A DNA stretch of 32,047 nucleotides from SURF-21 sp964529285 (lineage in GTDB: Bacteria; Actinomycetota; Geothermincolia; Geothermincolales; RBG-13-55-18): contig CAZGWK010000038.1 in assembly GCA_964529285.1 (NCBI GenBank), forward strand, positions 1 through 32,047. Reading direction: 5' to 3'. The position numbers and the translations under genes were made by a program. The notes beneath the pieces are model-generated. The model had not been told where the DNA came from and did no database searches. It worked only from the letters and a program-made list of their open reading frames with translations. This document shows positions 7,602 through 14,732 of this stretch, piece by piece (position 1 is the first letter of the stretch; each line of letters begins with the position of its first letter).

Positions 7602-8384
7602 TTGCTGCCCGCACAGCACGTGGCTGAGTTGACCGCAAAGAGACGCTCTGGCTCTTTCGTCGAGCTGGTAATGAGAACAGCGCGGCCCTTCGAGGCCGAA
7701 CCCGGGCAGTTCGTGCAGGTGCGCTGCGACGGGCCGGGTCTGATACTAAGGCGTCCTTACAGTATTTACGGGTTGCACGGGAATTCCATATCGCTGCTGG
7801 TGCGGGAGGTCGGCGCGGGCTCCACATGGTTATGTGCCCAGGAGACAGGGCACGAGATCGACCTCCTCGGACCACTGGGAAGGGGATTCACCTTACACCG
7901 TAAGGGGCTGCAGGCGCTCATAGCCGGCGGAACGGGTATAGCCACCATACGCTTTCTGGCCTCCCGCCTGAAAGGACTGGGGGAGGATGCCGTAGTTTTC
8001 TGGGGGCTCGAATGCGAGGACGAATGCGGTGATCTGTCCAGTGAGCTAAAGGAAGATGTGGACCTGCGCCTGGCTACCATGGACGGGAGCGCGGGCTGCC
8101 CCGGAAGCGTAGTGGAACTTTTCAAGGCATCGGGAGCGGAGAGGTTCAAGAGCATCTATGCATGCGGTCCGAGAGGGATGCTCGCGAGTCTTGCCGAAAG
8201 CATCGCTAGCGAAGCCCTTGCGAATCTGCAGGTATGCATGGAGGAACGCATGGCTTGCGGGGTTGGGGCGTGCAGGGGCTGTGCGGTACCGGCGTCCTCA
8301 CCGCGCGGCGGGCACCTGACGGCATGCAAGGACGGTCCGGTATTCAGCGGGAGGGAGCTGGATTGGCGCAGGATGAACGGGTAA
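7602..8384 (+). CDS. pyrK: dihydroorotate dehydrogenase electron transfer subunit
   Basis: PyrK carries FAD and a 2Fe-2S cluster and passes electrons from class 1B PyrD to NAD+. The 260-residue protein has the FAD-binding motif RRPYSIY (about 50), the nucleotide-binding AGGTGIATIRFLA, YACGPRGML, and a C-terminal cysteine cluster CMEERMACGVGACRGCAV followed by a distal Cys in ACKDGPVF, matching the 2Fe-2S ligand pattern. The TTG start is supported by GGGGAGGA at 7588-7594 and lies 3 bases after the CarB-like stop. Its gene overlaps or abuts pyrD, consistent with formation of the PyrK2PyrD2 complex. Confidence 0.95.
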   Translation: MLPAQHVAELTAKRRSGSFVELVMRTARPFEAEPGQFVQVRCDGPGLILRRPYSIYGLHGNSISLLVREVGAGSTWLCAQETGHEIDLLGPLGRGFTLHRKGLQALIAGGTGIATIRFLASRLKGLGEDAVVFWGLECEDECGDLSSELKEDVDLRLATMDGSAGCPGSVVELFKASGAERFKSIYACGPRGMLASLAESIASEALANLQVCMEERMACGVGACRGCAVPASSPRGGHLTACKDGPVFSGRELDWRRMNG

Positions 8385-9298
8385 ACATGGGCATCGAGCT
8401 CTCGGGCATAAGCTTGAGAAACCCCCTGCTCGTATGCTCCGGGACTTACGGAAACGGCAGGGAATATGCGGAGTGGCTGGAGTTGGAGAAGCTCGGGGGT
8501 CTGATGACCAAATCGGTTACGCTGGCACCATGCCAGGGAAATGCGCCGCCCCGCTTGTGGGAGACGCCATGCGGCCTTCTCAACTCCATAGGGCTGGAGA
8601 ACTCCGGCTTGCAGAGCTTCCTAGCGGAGGACTTGACCTGGCTAGCGGGATTTGACCTTCCCGTATGGGTTAACGTGGCCGGTTTCAGCGCGCAGGAATA
8701 CGTGGAGGTGGCGAGGGATGTTTCCCGCTCCGGCATGGCGGCAGCGGTGGAATTGAACATCTCCTGCCCCAACGTCGCAAGAGGAGGAATACATTTCTCC
8801 AGCGATGCACAGGACGCTTACGACCTGGTCGAGCTGGTAAAGAGGGAGATCGATATACCTCTGTTCGTTAAGTTGACCCCCCTGTGCGCGGACGTCGCGA
8901 ACATGGCGGTGGCCCTGGCCGAGGCGGGAGCCGACGGCTTGAGCCTGATAAACACGTTCCCCGCTATGGCCGTTGATATCGAGACGGCACGGCCACGTCT
9001 GGGGAACGTGACCGGTGGACTTTCCGGGCCGGCAATTCACCCCATAGCCGTGCGCATGGTCTGGGAAGTCGCGCGGGCCGTTGATCTGCCCATTATCGGG
9101 ATGGGGGGGATATGGTCCTGGGAGGATGCCGTGGAGATGATGATGGTCGGCGCCGATGCCGTGGCGGTGGGGACCCTGAACTTCACGGACCCGCTGGCTC
9201 CAGTGAAGATACTGGACGGCATGAACGAATTTACAGCGAGCAAAGGCATGCATGCGTTGGGAGAACTCACCGGCCGGGCGCTCGGGAAGGGCGACTGA
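8363..9298 (+). CDS. pyrD: dihydroorotate dehydrogenase, class 1B catalytic subunit
   Basis: Oxidises dihydroorotate to orotate with FMN. The 311-residue protein has GISLRNPLLVCSGTYG, LLNSIGLENSG, and ELNISCPNV, where Cys135 is the catalytic base that marks class 1 (class 2 uses Ser). Further FMN-barrel motifs are VKLTPL, LINTFPAMAVDI, GGLSGPAI and GMGGIWSWEDAVEMMMVGADAVAVGT. The adjacent pyrK makes this the NAD-linked 1B type. TTG 8363 is preferred for its GGAGGG site 7 bases upstream, giving a 22-base overlap with pyrK; ATG 8387, just past the pyrK stop, is the alternative. Confidence 0.95.
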   Translation: MAQDERVNMGIELSGISLRNPLLVCSGTYGNGREYAEWLELEKLGGLMTKSVTLAPCQGNAPPRLWETPCGLLNSIGLENSGLQSFLAEDLTWLAGFDLPVWVNVAGFSAQEYVEVARDVSRSGMAAAVELNISCPNVARGGIHFSSDAQDAYDLVELVKREIDIPLFVKLTPLCADVANMAVALAEAGADGLSLINTFPAMAVDIETARPRLGNVTGGLSGPAIHPIAVRMVWEVARAVDLPIIGMGGIWSWEDAVEMMMVGADAVAVGTLNFTDPLAPVKILDGMNEFTASKGMHALGELTGRALGKGD

Positions 9299-9299
9299 T

Positions 9300-10016
9300 A
9301 TGGCTATGGCGAGAGACCCCGTGATCGTCGCTCTCGATCTCGATGAAAAGGAATGCCTTGTGAGGACGGCGGGCATGTTGAGGGGTGAGGTGGAGACGGT
9401 AAAGATAGGGCTCGAAGCTTTCACGCACTTGGGACCCGACATCATGGAGGAGTTGGGAGGCATGGGTTTCAAGGTTTTCGCCGATCTCAAGCTTCACGAC
9501 ATCCCGAACACGGTTAGCGGGGCGGTCAGGGGCCTGGTGAAGCGGGGAGCATGCATGATAACCGTACATGTCAGCGGGGGGCGCAAGATGCTCGAGGCGG
9601 CGGCGGCGGCGCGTGATGAAGCGCATGCCATGGGCGCAGAAAAGCCGTTATTGCTGGGGGTTACCGTGCTAACGAGCCTTGACGACAAGGCGGTTGCCGA
9701 GATCGGATATGCGGGGGACGCGGCGGAAGTGGTGCTATCCCTGGCCAGATTGGGCATGGGATGCGGGTTGGACGGCGTGGTGGCCTCGGCTCGCGAGGTT
9801 GCCGCGCTCAGAGCGGCCCTCGGGAGCGGGGCGGTTCTGGTGACGCCAGGCATCCGTACGCGGGGCGCGGCCTCACAAGATCAGGCGCGGACCGCATCCC
9901 CCGCCGAGGCGCTCTCCGCGGGAGCGGACTACCTCGTAGTGGGAAGGCAGGTGATATCGCGGGCCGACCCGGCGGCGGCATTGCGCGATATCAGGGAAGC
10001 GGCTGGTGTGCTTTAA
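9300..10016 (+). CDS. pyrF: orotidine 5'-phosphate decarboxylase
   Basis: Decarboxylates OMP to UMP. The 238-residue TIM-barrel protein shows VIVALDLD near the start, Lys in VETVKIGLEAF, and the catalytic D-x-K-x-x-D array in FADLKLHDIPNTV (Asp62, Lys64, Asp67). The phosphate-binding end has VTPGIRTRGA and DYLVVGRQVISRADP. ATG 9300 lies one base after the pyrD stop with GGGAAGG upstream; ATG 9306 is an alternative. A gap of about 100 bases without a clear signal separates it from pyrE. Confidence 0.95.
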   Translation: MAMARDPVIVALDLDEKECLVRTAGMLRGEVETVKIGLEAFTHLGPDIMEELGGMGFKVFADLKLHDIPNTVSGAVRGLVKRGACMITVHVSGGRKMLEAAAAARDEAHAMGAEKPLLLGVTVLTSLDDKAVAEIGYAGDAAEVVLSLARLGMGCGLDGVVASAREVAALRAALGSGAVLVTPGIRTRGAASQDQARTASPAEALSAGADYLVVGRQVISRADPAAALRDIREAAGVL

Positions 10017-10122
10017 AGCCCCGGGGTGTTTGTATGCACGAACGGGGGCGACGGTAATGCTGGAGGCTGCATCTTTGTATGGCGGCCGATGGCGTGAAGA
10101 GACGAAGGAGGGGGTGTGGGCA

Positions 10123-10695
10123 TTGAATCAATGGGAGGTACTGGAGATATTCGAGAGAGAAGGAGCGGTACAGAAGGGGCATTTTCTCCTCGCTTCGGGA
10201 CTGCATAGCGACACCTACGTGCAGTGCGCCAGGGTATTGCAGCATCCTCACCTGGCCGAGAGCCTGGCGAACGAACTGGCCAGGGGTTTCGCGAGCGAGG
10301 AAGTCGACGTCGTGGTCAGCCCAGCCCTGGGGGGGATAATAATCGGCTACATGGTCGCCATGGCCATGCGAAAGCGCATGCTTTTCGCGGAAAGGGTGGA
10401 GGACACGCTGGAACTGCGACGCGGCCAGTGCATGGACGACGGCGACAGGGCGCTGGTGGTGGAGGACGTCATCACCACGGGGGGTTCGGTACAGGAGTTG
10501 ATGGCGCTGGTAAAGGAGAAGGGTGCGGATGTCGCGGGACTGGGGGCACTGATCGAGCGAGGCAAGGACAGGGAATTCAAAGTGACGAAGAACGTGCTGC
10601 TGAGATTGGAAACATCTGCCTGGGAAGCCGAGCAGTGCCCGCTTTGCCGGGAGGGGGTGAAACTGGAAGCGCCTGGAAGCAGAAGAAAAGCGTGA
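10123..10695 (+). CDS. pyrE: orotate phosphoribosyltransferase
   Basis: Transfers phosphoribosyl from PRPP to orotate to form OMP. The 190-residue product begins MNQWEVLEIFEREGAVQKG, an N-terminus typical of the family, and continues FLLASGLHSDTYVQCA. The PRPP loop is ALVVEDVITTGGSVQEL. The TTG at 10123 is chosen because AGGAGGGGG sits 8 bases upstream and because homologues start at this point; an open frame extends upstream to 10006 but shows no family similarity. The C-terminus carries a CPLCREG motif, a CxxC pair that some long bacterial OPRTases also have. It closes the pyr operon; a new promoter follows. Confidence 0.94.
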   Translation: MNQWEVLEIFEREGAVQKGHFLLASGLHSDTYVQCARVLQHPHLAESLANELARGFASEEVDVVVSPALGGIIIGYMVAMAMRKRMLFAERVEDTLELRRGQCMDDGDRALVVEDVITTGGSVQELMALVKEKGADVAGLGALIERGKDREFKVTKNVLLRLETSAWEAEQCPLCREGVKLEAPGSRRKA

Positions 10696-10741
10696 ACGCA
10701 GGCGGACACGGACTGCCGTAAGGGTAAATGTGGTACACAGC

Positions 10742-10770
10742 TTGTATGCAGGTAAATGGAGGTTTATACT
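10742..10770 (+). promoter_or_regulatory. promoter of mihF
   Basis: TTGTAT (10742-10747) and TATACT (10765-10770) are 17 bases apart, near-ideal sigma-70-type spacing, and lie about 50 bases ahead of the mihF start. Transcription would begin near 10777. Confidence 0.7.
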
Positions 10771-10818
10771 AGTCTAGATCGTTGCTGTAGGGAAAGCTTT
10801 GATTCGAGGAGGGTTATG

Positions 10819-11136
10819 ATGGCCAAGCAAAAGCTCCCGGAATTGACAGCCGAACAACGCAAGGCGGCCTTGGAAAAGGCGGCAAAAGTGAGAAAGGAAA
10901 GGGCCGAGATCAAGAAGAGGCTCAAGGCGGGGCAATTGAAAGTCAGCGATATTTTGAACAAGGCGGACGATGAGATATACGGAAAGATGACCGTGAAATC
11001 GGTCATAGAATCGGTTCCAGGTGTGGGCAAGCTGCGTGCCGCCAAGATAATGGAGGAAATCGGCATCAGTACTTCACGCCGCGTTAAAGGGCTGGGTCCG
11101 AAGCAGATCAAGGCCCTGAAGGACAGGTTTGCCTGA
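10819..11136 (+). CDS. mihF: integration host factor, actinobacterial type
   Basis: A 105-residue DNA-binding nucleoid protein of the actinobacterial mIHF family, unrelated in fold to E. coli IHF. The N-terminal basic helix has LTAEQRKAALEKAAKVRKERAEIKKRLK, split here as two helices by family precedent. The C-terminal helix-two-turn-helix includes MTVKSVIESVPGVGKLRAAK, IGISTSRRVKGLGPKQ and KALKDRF. This matches the family along its whole length. The ATG at 10819 is 5 bases after AGGAGGG; the ATG at 10816 is too close. It sits directly upstream of gmk, the conserved actinobacterial order, and is the best lineage marker in the window. Confidence 0.95.
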   Translation: MAKQKLPELTAEQRKAALEKAAKVRKERAEIKKRLKAGQLKVSDILNKADDEIYGKMTVKSVIESVPGVGKLRAAKIMEEIGISTSRRVKGLGPKQIKALKDRFA

Positions 11137-11157
11137 GCGAAACACCTCGGGTATAAG
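11129..11157 (+). promoter_or_regulatory. candidate promoter of gmk-rpoZ
   Basis: TTGCCT (11129-11134) overlaps the end of mihF and is followed after 17 bases by TATAAG (11152-11157). Spacing and position, about 50 bases ahead of gmk, are right for a promoter. Confidence 0.55.
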
Positions 11158-11204
11158 AGATAGACTGCAACAGAGCATCCTTTGTTACGCCTGCAGGTGA
11201 GGTA

Positions 11205-11780
11205 ATGTCCCAGGGACGTCTTTTTGTCGTCGCCGGTCCCTCAGGCGCGGGGAAAGGCACGTTGATAGAAGAGCTGCTCAGGCGTTACCATACCGCGAGT
11301 CTGTCGATATCCGCGACCACCAGGAAGCCCAGACAGGGCGAGACGGATGGGGTGCAGTATTATTTCCTGGACGAGCAGGAGTTCAGGGATGCGGCCCGCA
11401 AGGGGATGTTCCTGGAATGGGCGGAGGTCCATGGCAACCTCTACGGCACGCCACGCGCGAAAGTCGAGCGGGAACTCGCTCGAGGCCGTGACGTGATCCT
11501 GGAGATCGATGTCCAGGGTGCAAGGCAGGTCAGGGAGAAGGCAAAGGGCGCGGTGTCCATCTTCGTACAGACGCCTTCCATACGGGTACTCGAGGAGAGG
11601 CTGCGCAAGCGTGGGACGGAGGGAGAGAGAGAGCTGCAGAAGCGCCTGCGAAACGCTCGCGAGGAAAGCAGGGAGAAGGACGATTACGATTACGTGGTTT
11701 TGAATGACGAGCTGCATCGCGCCGCAGAGGAATTTTGTGCTATATATGAGAATGAAAGTCCGCTGCTGAATGGGAAGTAG
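11205..11780 (+). CDS. gmk: guanylate kinase
   Basis: Phosphorylates GMP to GDP with ATP. The 191-residue protein has the P-loop GPSGAGKGT at residues 11-19, the GMP-binding SISATTRKPRQGETDGVQYYFLD (Ser, Arg, Arg and Tyr ligands), FLEWAEVHGNLYGTP, and VILEIDVQGARQV. The lid and C-terminal KRLRNAREE..DYVVLND complete the family pattern. AGGTGAGG precedes the ATG. It is followed by rpoZ and coaBC, the standard order in many bacteria. Confidence 0.97.
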   Translation: MSQGRLFVVAGPSGAGKGTLIEELLRRYHTASLSISATTRKPRQGETDGVQYYFLDEQEFRDAARKGMFLEWAEVHGNLYGTPRAKVERELARGRDVILEIDVQGARQVREKAKGAVSIFVQTPSIRVLEERLRKRGTEGERELQKRLRNAREESREKDDYDYVVLNDELHRAAEEFCAIYENESPLLNGK

Positions 11781-11801
11781 AAAACAGGAGGTCAAAGAGG
11801 C

Positions 11802-12047
11802 GTGTTGATGAAGACCAGGATCGACGATCTGCTGCAATGGATCGACAACTCGAGGTTCGGCCTGACCATAACCGCTGCCAAGAGAGCCAGGCAGATTAAC
11901 AATTATTTCCGTCATCTGGGAGAGGGCCTGGGGCAGGAAGCAGGACCACAGATAAGGTCGGCTTCGAACAAATCACTTACCCTAGCACTGGAGGAGATCG
12001 CCGCCGATAAGCTGGAGTTCGAACATCCCGAAGACGGGGCAAATTAA
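11802..12047 (+). CDS. rpoZ: DNA-directed RNA polymerase omega subunit
   Basis: The small omega subunit helps fold and hold beta-prime in the core polymerase. The 81-residue product has RIDDLLQWIDNSRFGLTIT, the invariant AAKRARQINNY, and the C-terminal NKSLTLALEEIAADKLEF. The GTG at 11802 is favoured since AGGAGG lies at 11786-11791; TTG 11805 and ATG 11808 are in frame and possible. It is located between gmk and coaBC as expected. Confidence 0.93.
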   Translation: MLMKTRIDDLLQWIDNSRFGLTITAAKRARQINNYFRHLGEGLGQEAGPQIRSASNKSLTLALEEIAADKLEFEHPEDGAN

Positions 12048-12075
12048 GCACGGGCCGAATTCGATTTCATGCCAT

Positions 12076-13272
12076 ATGAATTGCATTGTTGTAGGCGTAA
12101 CGGGTGGTATCGCCGCCTACAAGGCGGTGGAGTTGGCGCGCCAGTTTGTTCTGCATGCATGCGATGTAAAAGTGATAATGACCGAAAACGCCGCCAGGTT
12201 CGTCGGTCCCGCTACCTTCAGGGCTATCACCGGGAACCCCGTATCCACCTCCATGTTCGCAGAAGCGAGCGCAGCGATGCAGCACATAACGCTGGCCAGG
12301 GAAGCCGACCTGGTCGTCGTAGCGCCGGCTACGGCGAACGTGATCGCCAAGATGGCGAACGGCCTTGCGGACGACCTTCTCTCGACTACCCTGCTGGCCA
12401 CGCGGGCACCGGTAATGGTGGCACCGGCGATGAACCTGGAGATGTACAGACATGCCGCCACGCGCGCAAACCTCGATCTGCTCAAGAGCAGGGGGGTCTA
12501 TATGGTTGGACCGGAAAGCGGATCGCTGGCTTGCGGGGAAGAGGGTGAGGGCAGGATGGCGGAGCCGGGCCTGATATTGGAGAAGGCTCTCGAGATCCTG
12601 GGCTGCAGAGCCCGTCTCGGCGGCAGGAGGGTACTGGTAACTGCCGGGAGCACCAGGGAGCCGATAGACCCGGTGCGTTATATCACCAACCGTTCCAGCG
12701 GAAAGATGGGCTATGCGCTGGCTGCGACGGCGGCGCACATGGGCGCACAGGTAACGCTGGTAAGCGGGCCGACATCGCTGGAACCTCCCCGGGGCCTGGA
12801 AGTCATCGCGGTTGAGACAGCCGAGGAGATATGGCGGGAGGTGATGGCGCGGGAAGAGGAATGCGACGTGGTAGTCATGGCTGCCGCGGTTGCCGATTTC
12901 ACTCCTCCGACGCGCAAGGCCGAGAAGATAAAGAAGGATAAACGGAACGGGTTGACGCTGGAGCTGGTGCCTACGCGGGATATCCTCAGGGAACTGGGAG
13001 AGAAGAAAAGGGAAGGGCAGGTGCTCGTGGGCTTCGCGGCGGAAACGGGGAAGTTGGTAGAGAGGGCGAGGGAGAAGCTCCGCGCGAAAGGTGCCGATAT
13101 CATAGTGGCCAACGACGTAACCACTTGCGGTTCGGGCTTCGCGTCCGACAATAACAAGGCGGTACTTGTTTACGGGGACGGCAAGGTGGTCGAGTTGGAC
13201 CTCATGCCCAAGCTGGAACTGGCTGTATACATATGGGATGCTGTTGTCGCATTAATGGAGGACAGTGCGTAG
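12076..13272 (+). CDS. coaBC: bifunctional phosphopantothenoylcysteine decarboxylase / phosphopantothenate-cysteine ligase
   Basis: Two steps of coenzyme A synthesis in one 398-residue protein. The N-terminal CoaC flavodomain starts VVGVTGGIAAYKAVELAR, has the active-site His in MQHITLAREADL, the PAMN motif (APAMNLEMY) and the substrate-flap Cys in GSLACGEEGEGRM. The C-terminal CoaB domain (from about residue 185) has VTAGSTREPIDPVRYITNRS, SGKMGYALA, AAVADF and the Lys pair KAEKIKK. The ATG at 12076 begins the conserved sequence exactly, but no Shine-Dalgarno sequence is visible in front of it, unlike its neighbours. Confidence 0.95.
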   Translation: MNCIVVGVTGGIAAYKAVELARQFVLHACDVKVIMTENAARFVGPATFRAITGNPVSTSMFAEASAAMQHITLAREADLVVVAPATANVIAKMANGLADDLLSTTLLATRAPVMVAPAMNLEMYRHAATRANLDLLKSRGVYMVGPESGSLACGEEGEGRMAEPGLILEKALEILGCRARLGGRRVLVTAGSTREPIDPVRYITNRSSGKMGYALAATAAHMGAQVTLVSGPTSLEPPRGLEVIAVETAEEIWREVMAREEECDVVVMAAAVADFTPPTRKAEKIKKDKRNGLTLELVPTRDILRELGEKKREGQVLVGFAAETGKLVERAREKLRAKGADIIVANDVTTCGSGFASDNNKAVLVYGDGKVVELDLMPKLELAVYIWDAVVALMEDSA

Positions 13273-13378
13273 CGATAGAATCTCAAGGCGGCAACGGGCC
13301 GGGTCGATACATTAGTGGTGTGCGAGGCGGAAAGGGCTGAAGGTTGCCTTTGAGCCCGTGGGCGTTGGAGGAAAAGAA

Positions 13379-13738
13379 TTGGCTAAGACCACGAAACATG
13401 GAATCATCCTCAACGTGTCCACGTACCCATTACCTACCCTTATGCCCAAGCGAACAAACCGCAGATCCAAGACGCTGACCTTCGATATTAATTTCGACCT
13501 GGTGGAGGACGAGGGTGACAGCATCAAGGTATGGTTCTACCGCGGATTCCGTTTCCCCCCACCACTGAACGATGGCGACAGGGTCGGGGTCGTCGGAAAA
13601 TTCGGACACATCTCCAAGGATATTTTCTATGCCTCCAAGATAATAGACCCCAAAAGAGAGAGAGTATATACTGGTTTCCGTAACAGGAAGATAAAGCCGG
13701 ATGAAGCCGACGAGATCGCCAGAGCTTCCCGAAAATAG
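13379..13738 (+). CDS. conserved-looking small protein, possible OB fold, unknown function
   Basis: I do not recognise this 119-residue protein by name. It begins after GGAGG (13367-13371) at a TTG, reading MAKTTKHGIILNVSTYPLP. The middle alternates hydrophobic and polar residues in strand-like runs (KTLTFDINFDLV, IKVWFYRGFRF, DRVGVVGKFGH, IFYASKIID), with the L-x-x-G-D-x-V-x-V-x-G pattern often seen in OB-fold nucleic-acid-binding domains. The C-terminal 25 residues are charged and basic. No signal peptide or membrane segment is seen. It lies between coaBC and tRNA-Leu, a place where I know of no standard gene. The coding assignment is well supported; the OB fold is a guess from pattern. Confidence 0.7.
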   Translation: MAKTTKHGIILNVSTYPLPTLMPKRTNRRSKTLTFDINFDLVEDEGDSIKVWFYRGFRFPPPLNDGDRVGVVGKFGHISKDIFYASKIIDPKRERVYTGFRNRKIKPDEADEIARASRK

Positions 13739-13756
13739 CGGGTCCACCGCATACGA

Positions 13757-13844
13757 GTCGGAGTGGCGGAATCGGTAGACGCGCTAGGTTGAGGGCCTAG
13801 TGAGGTATTTCCTCATGGGGGTTCAAGTCCCCCCTCCGACACCA
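13757..13844 (+). tRNA. tRNA-Leu (anticodon GAG)
   Basis: A complete class II tRNA. The acceptor stem pairs GTCGGAG (13757-13763) with CTCCGAC (13834-13840), followed by discriminator A and an encoded CCA (13842-13844). The anticodon stem CTAGG/CCTAG encloses a loop with anticodon GAG at 13791-13793. A long variable arm (TGAGG...CCTCA) and a T arm GGGGG-TTCAAGT-CCCCC are present. The long variable arm and GAG anticodon identify leucine. Confidence 0.96.
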
Positions 13845-13846
13845 GA

Positions 13847-13877
13847 AAAAAGCCCCGGTTTCAAGCCGGGGCTTTTT
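13847..13877. terminator. bidirectional intrinsic terminator
   Basis: An 8-base-pair stem (AGCCCCGG 13851-13858 with CCGGGGCT 13866-13873) around a 7-base loop has an A-run on the left and a T-run on the right. It can terminate tRNA-Leu on the + strand and the corrinoid protein gene on the - strand, whose stop is about 55 bases away. Confidence 0.9.
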
Positions 13878-13931
13878 AACCTGCGTAAGCGGCCGCGTCC
13901 TTTGAAACTGGCGAAACCGCTGCACGAGGTC

Positions 13932-14576
13932 TCATGATGCGTTCCATTCCTCGAATATGCGCACCGCATCAACGGCGTCATTTCCCAGGGCATCAAGCCC
14001 GAACCGGTCGACAAGTTCCTGGGTCGTACACGCTCCACCCAAGGCTATCCTGACCTTTTCGCGCAGCCCGGACTCGCGGATCGAATCCACTACCTCTCCT
14101 ATAGAGGCGATCATCGGGGTGATGAGCACGGACATGCCCAGCAGCGTGGCTCCGCTGCTCTTCAGGGCGTCGATAACCTTCGATTCCGAAACGTCAACGC
14201 CGAGGTCAATGACCTTGAAGCCCGCTGCGGCAAGCATGGTGCCGACAAGGTTCTTGCCGATATCGTGGACGTCGCCCTTGACGGTGAAGAGTACGACGGG
14301 CCCTTTCTGCGAGTTGGCTTCCCTCGTTATCAGGGGTTCCAGGATCTCCATGGCGTCCTTCATGGTCTCTCCAGCCAGCACCAGATCGGCGAGGTAGTAT
14401 TCCTCACACTGGAACAGCGCTCCGATCTCCTTCATGCCGTCTCCCAGGCCCTTCAGGGCGATATCCAGGGGAGACGTACCAGCATCGAGAGCTTCCCTGA
14501 CCACCGGCTGGATGTTCTCTATATCCAGCTCGACCAGGGTCTTCCTGACCTTTTCGACTGCATCCACCTGCTCCAC
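13932..14576 (-). CDS. corrinoid protein of a B12-dependent methyltransferase system (MtaC/MtbC/MttC-like)
   Basis: Carries a cobamide that accepts a methyl group from a substrate-specific methyltransferase and hands it on. The 214-residue protein has the helical cap domain (about 1-90, including LGDGMKEIGALFQCEEYYLADLV) and the Rossmann-like B12-binding domain. The cobalt-ligand motif GDVHDIGKNLV is present with His104, plus GMSVLITPMI and the GGACTT loop. Length and domain order match stand-alone corrinoid proteins. GTG 14576 is chosen; another GTG 9 bases later is possible, and the frame is open further upstream without similarity. No cognate MtaB/MttB-type or MtaA-type methyltransferase is in the window, so the methyl donor (methanol, methylamine, methoxy-aromatic or other) is unknown. 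Confidence 0.9.
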   Translation of the reverse strand: MEQVDAVEKVRKTLVELDIENIQPVVREALDAGTSPLDIALKGLGDGMKEIGALFQCEEYYLADLVLAGETMKDAMEILEPLITREANSQKGPVVLFTVKGDVHDIGKNLVGTMLAAAGFKVIDLGVDVSESKVIDALKSSGATLLGMSVLITPMIASIGEVVDSIRESGLREKVRIALGGACTTQELVDRFGLDALGNDAVDAVRIFEEWNAS

Positions 14577-14600
14577 CCCCGTGTTCTCTGTCGGCCGCAA

Positions 14601-14630
14601 CGTTGGGAATATTATAATCGAAAACCAACG
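14601..14630 (-). promoter_or_regulatory. -10 box with flanking inverted repeat upstream of the corrinoid gene
   Basis: On the - strand a consensus TATAAT occupies 14616-14611, about 35 bases before the GTG start. The arms CGTTGG (14601-14606) and CCAACG (14625-14630) form an inverted repeat centred on it, as an operator might. The -35 region is poor, which would suit an activator-dependent or repressed promoter. The regulatory reading is inference. Confidence 0.45.
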
Positions 14631-14732
14631 CTCACATTTGATGCGCTCGTTCAGGCACGGCATGTCGTGCAAACGGTACACTGCCGTGTTTGCGAGCGTT
14701 CGAGCACCGGCGCCGCTGTGGAAAAGGCATAA

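Noticed and set aside
14640..14732. Paired segments CACGGCA/TGCCGTG on the - strand between the hydrolase and corrinoid genes as a cobalamin riboswitch
   Set aside because: No B12-box-like sequence or the required multi-helix layout is present; the 7-base stem with a 19-base loop is not enough.
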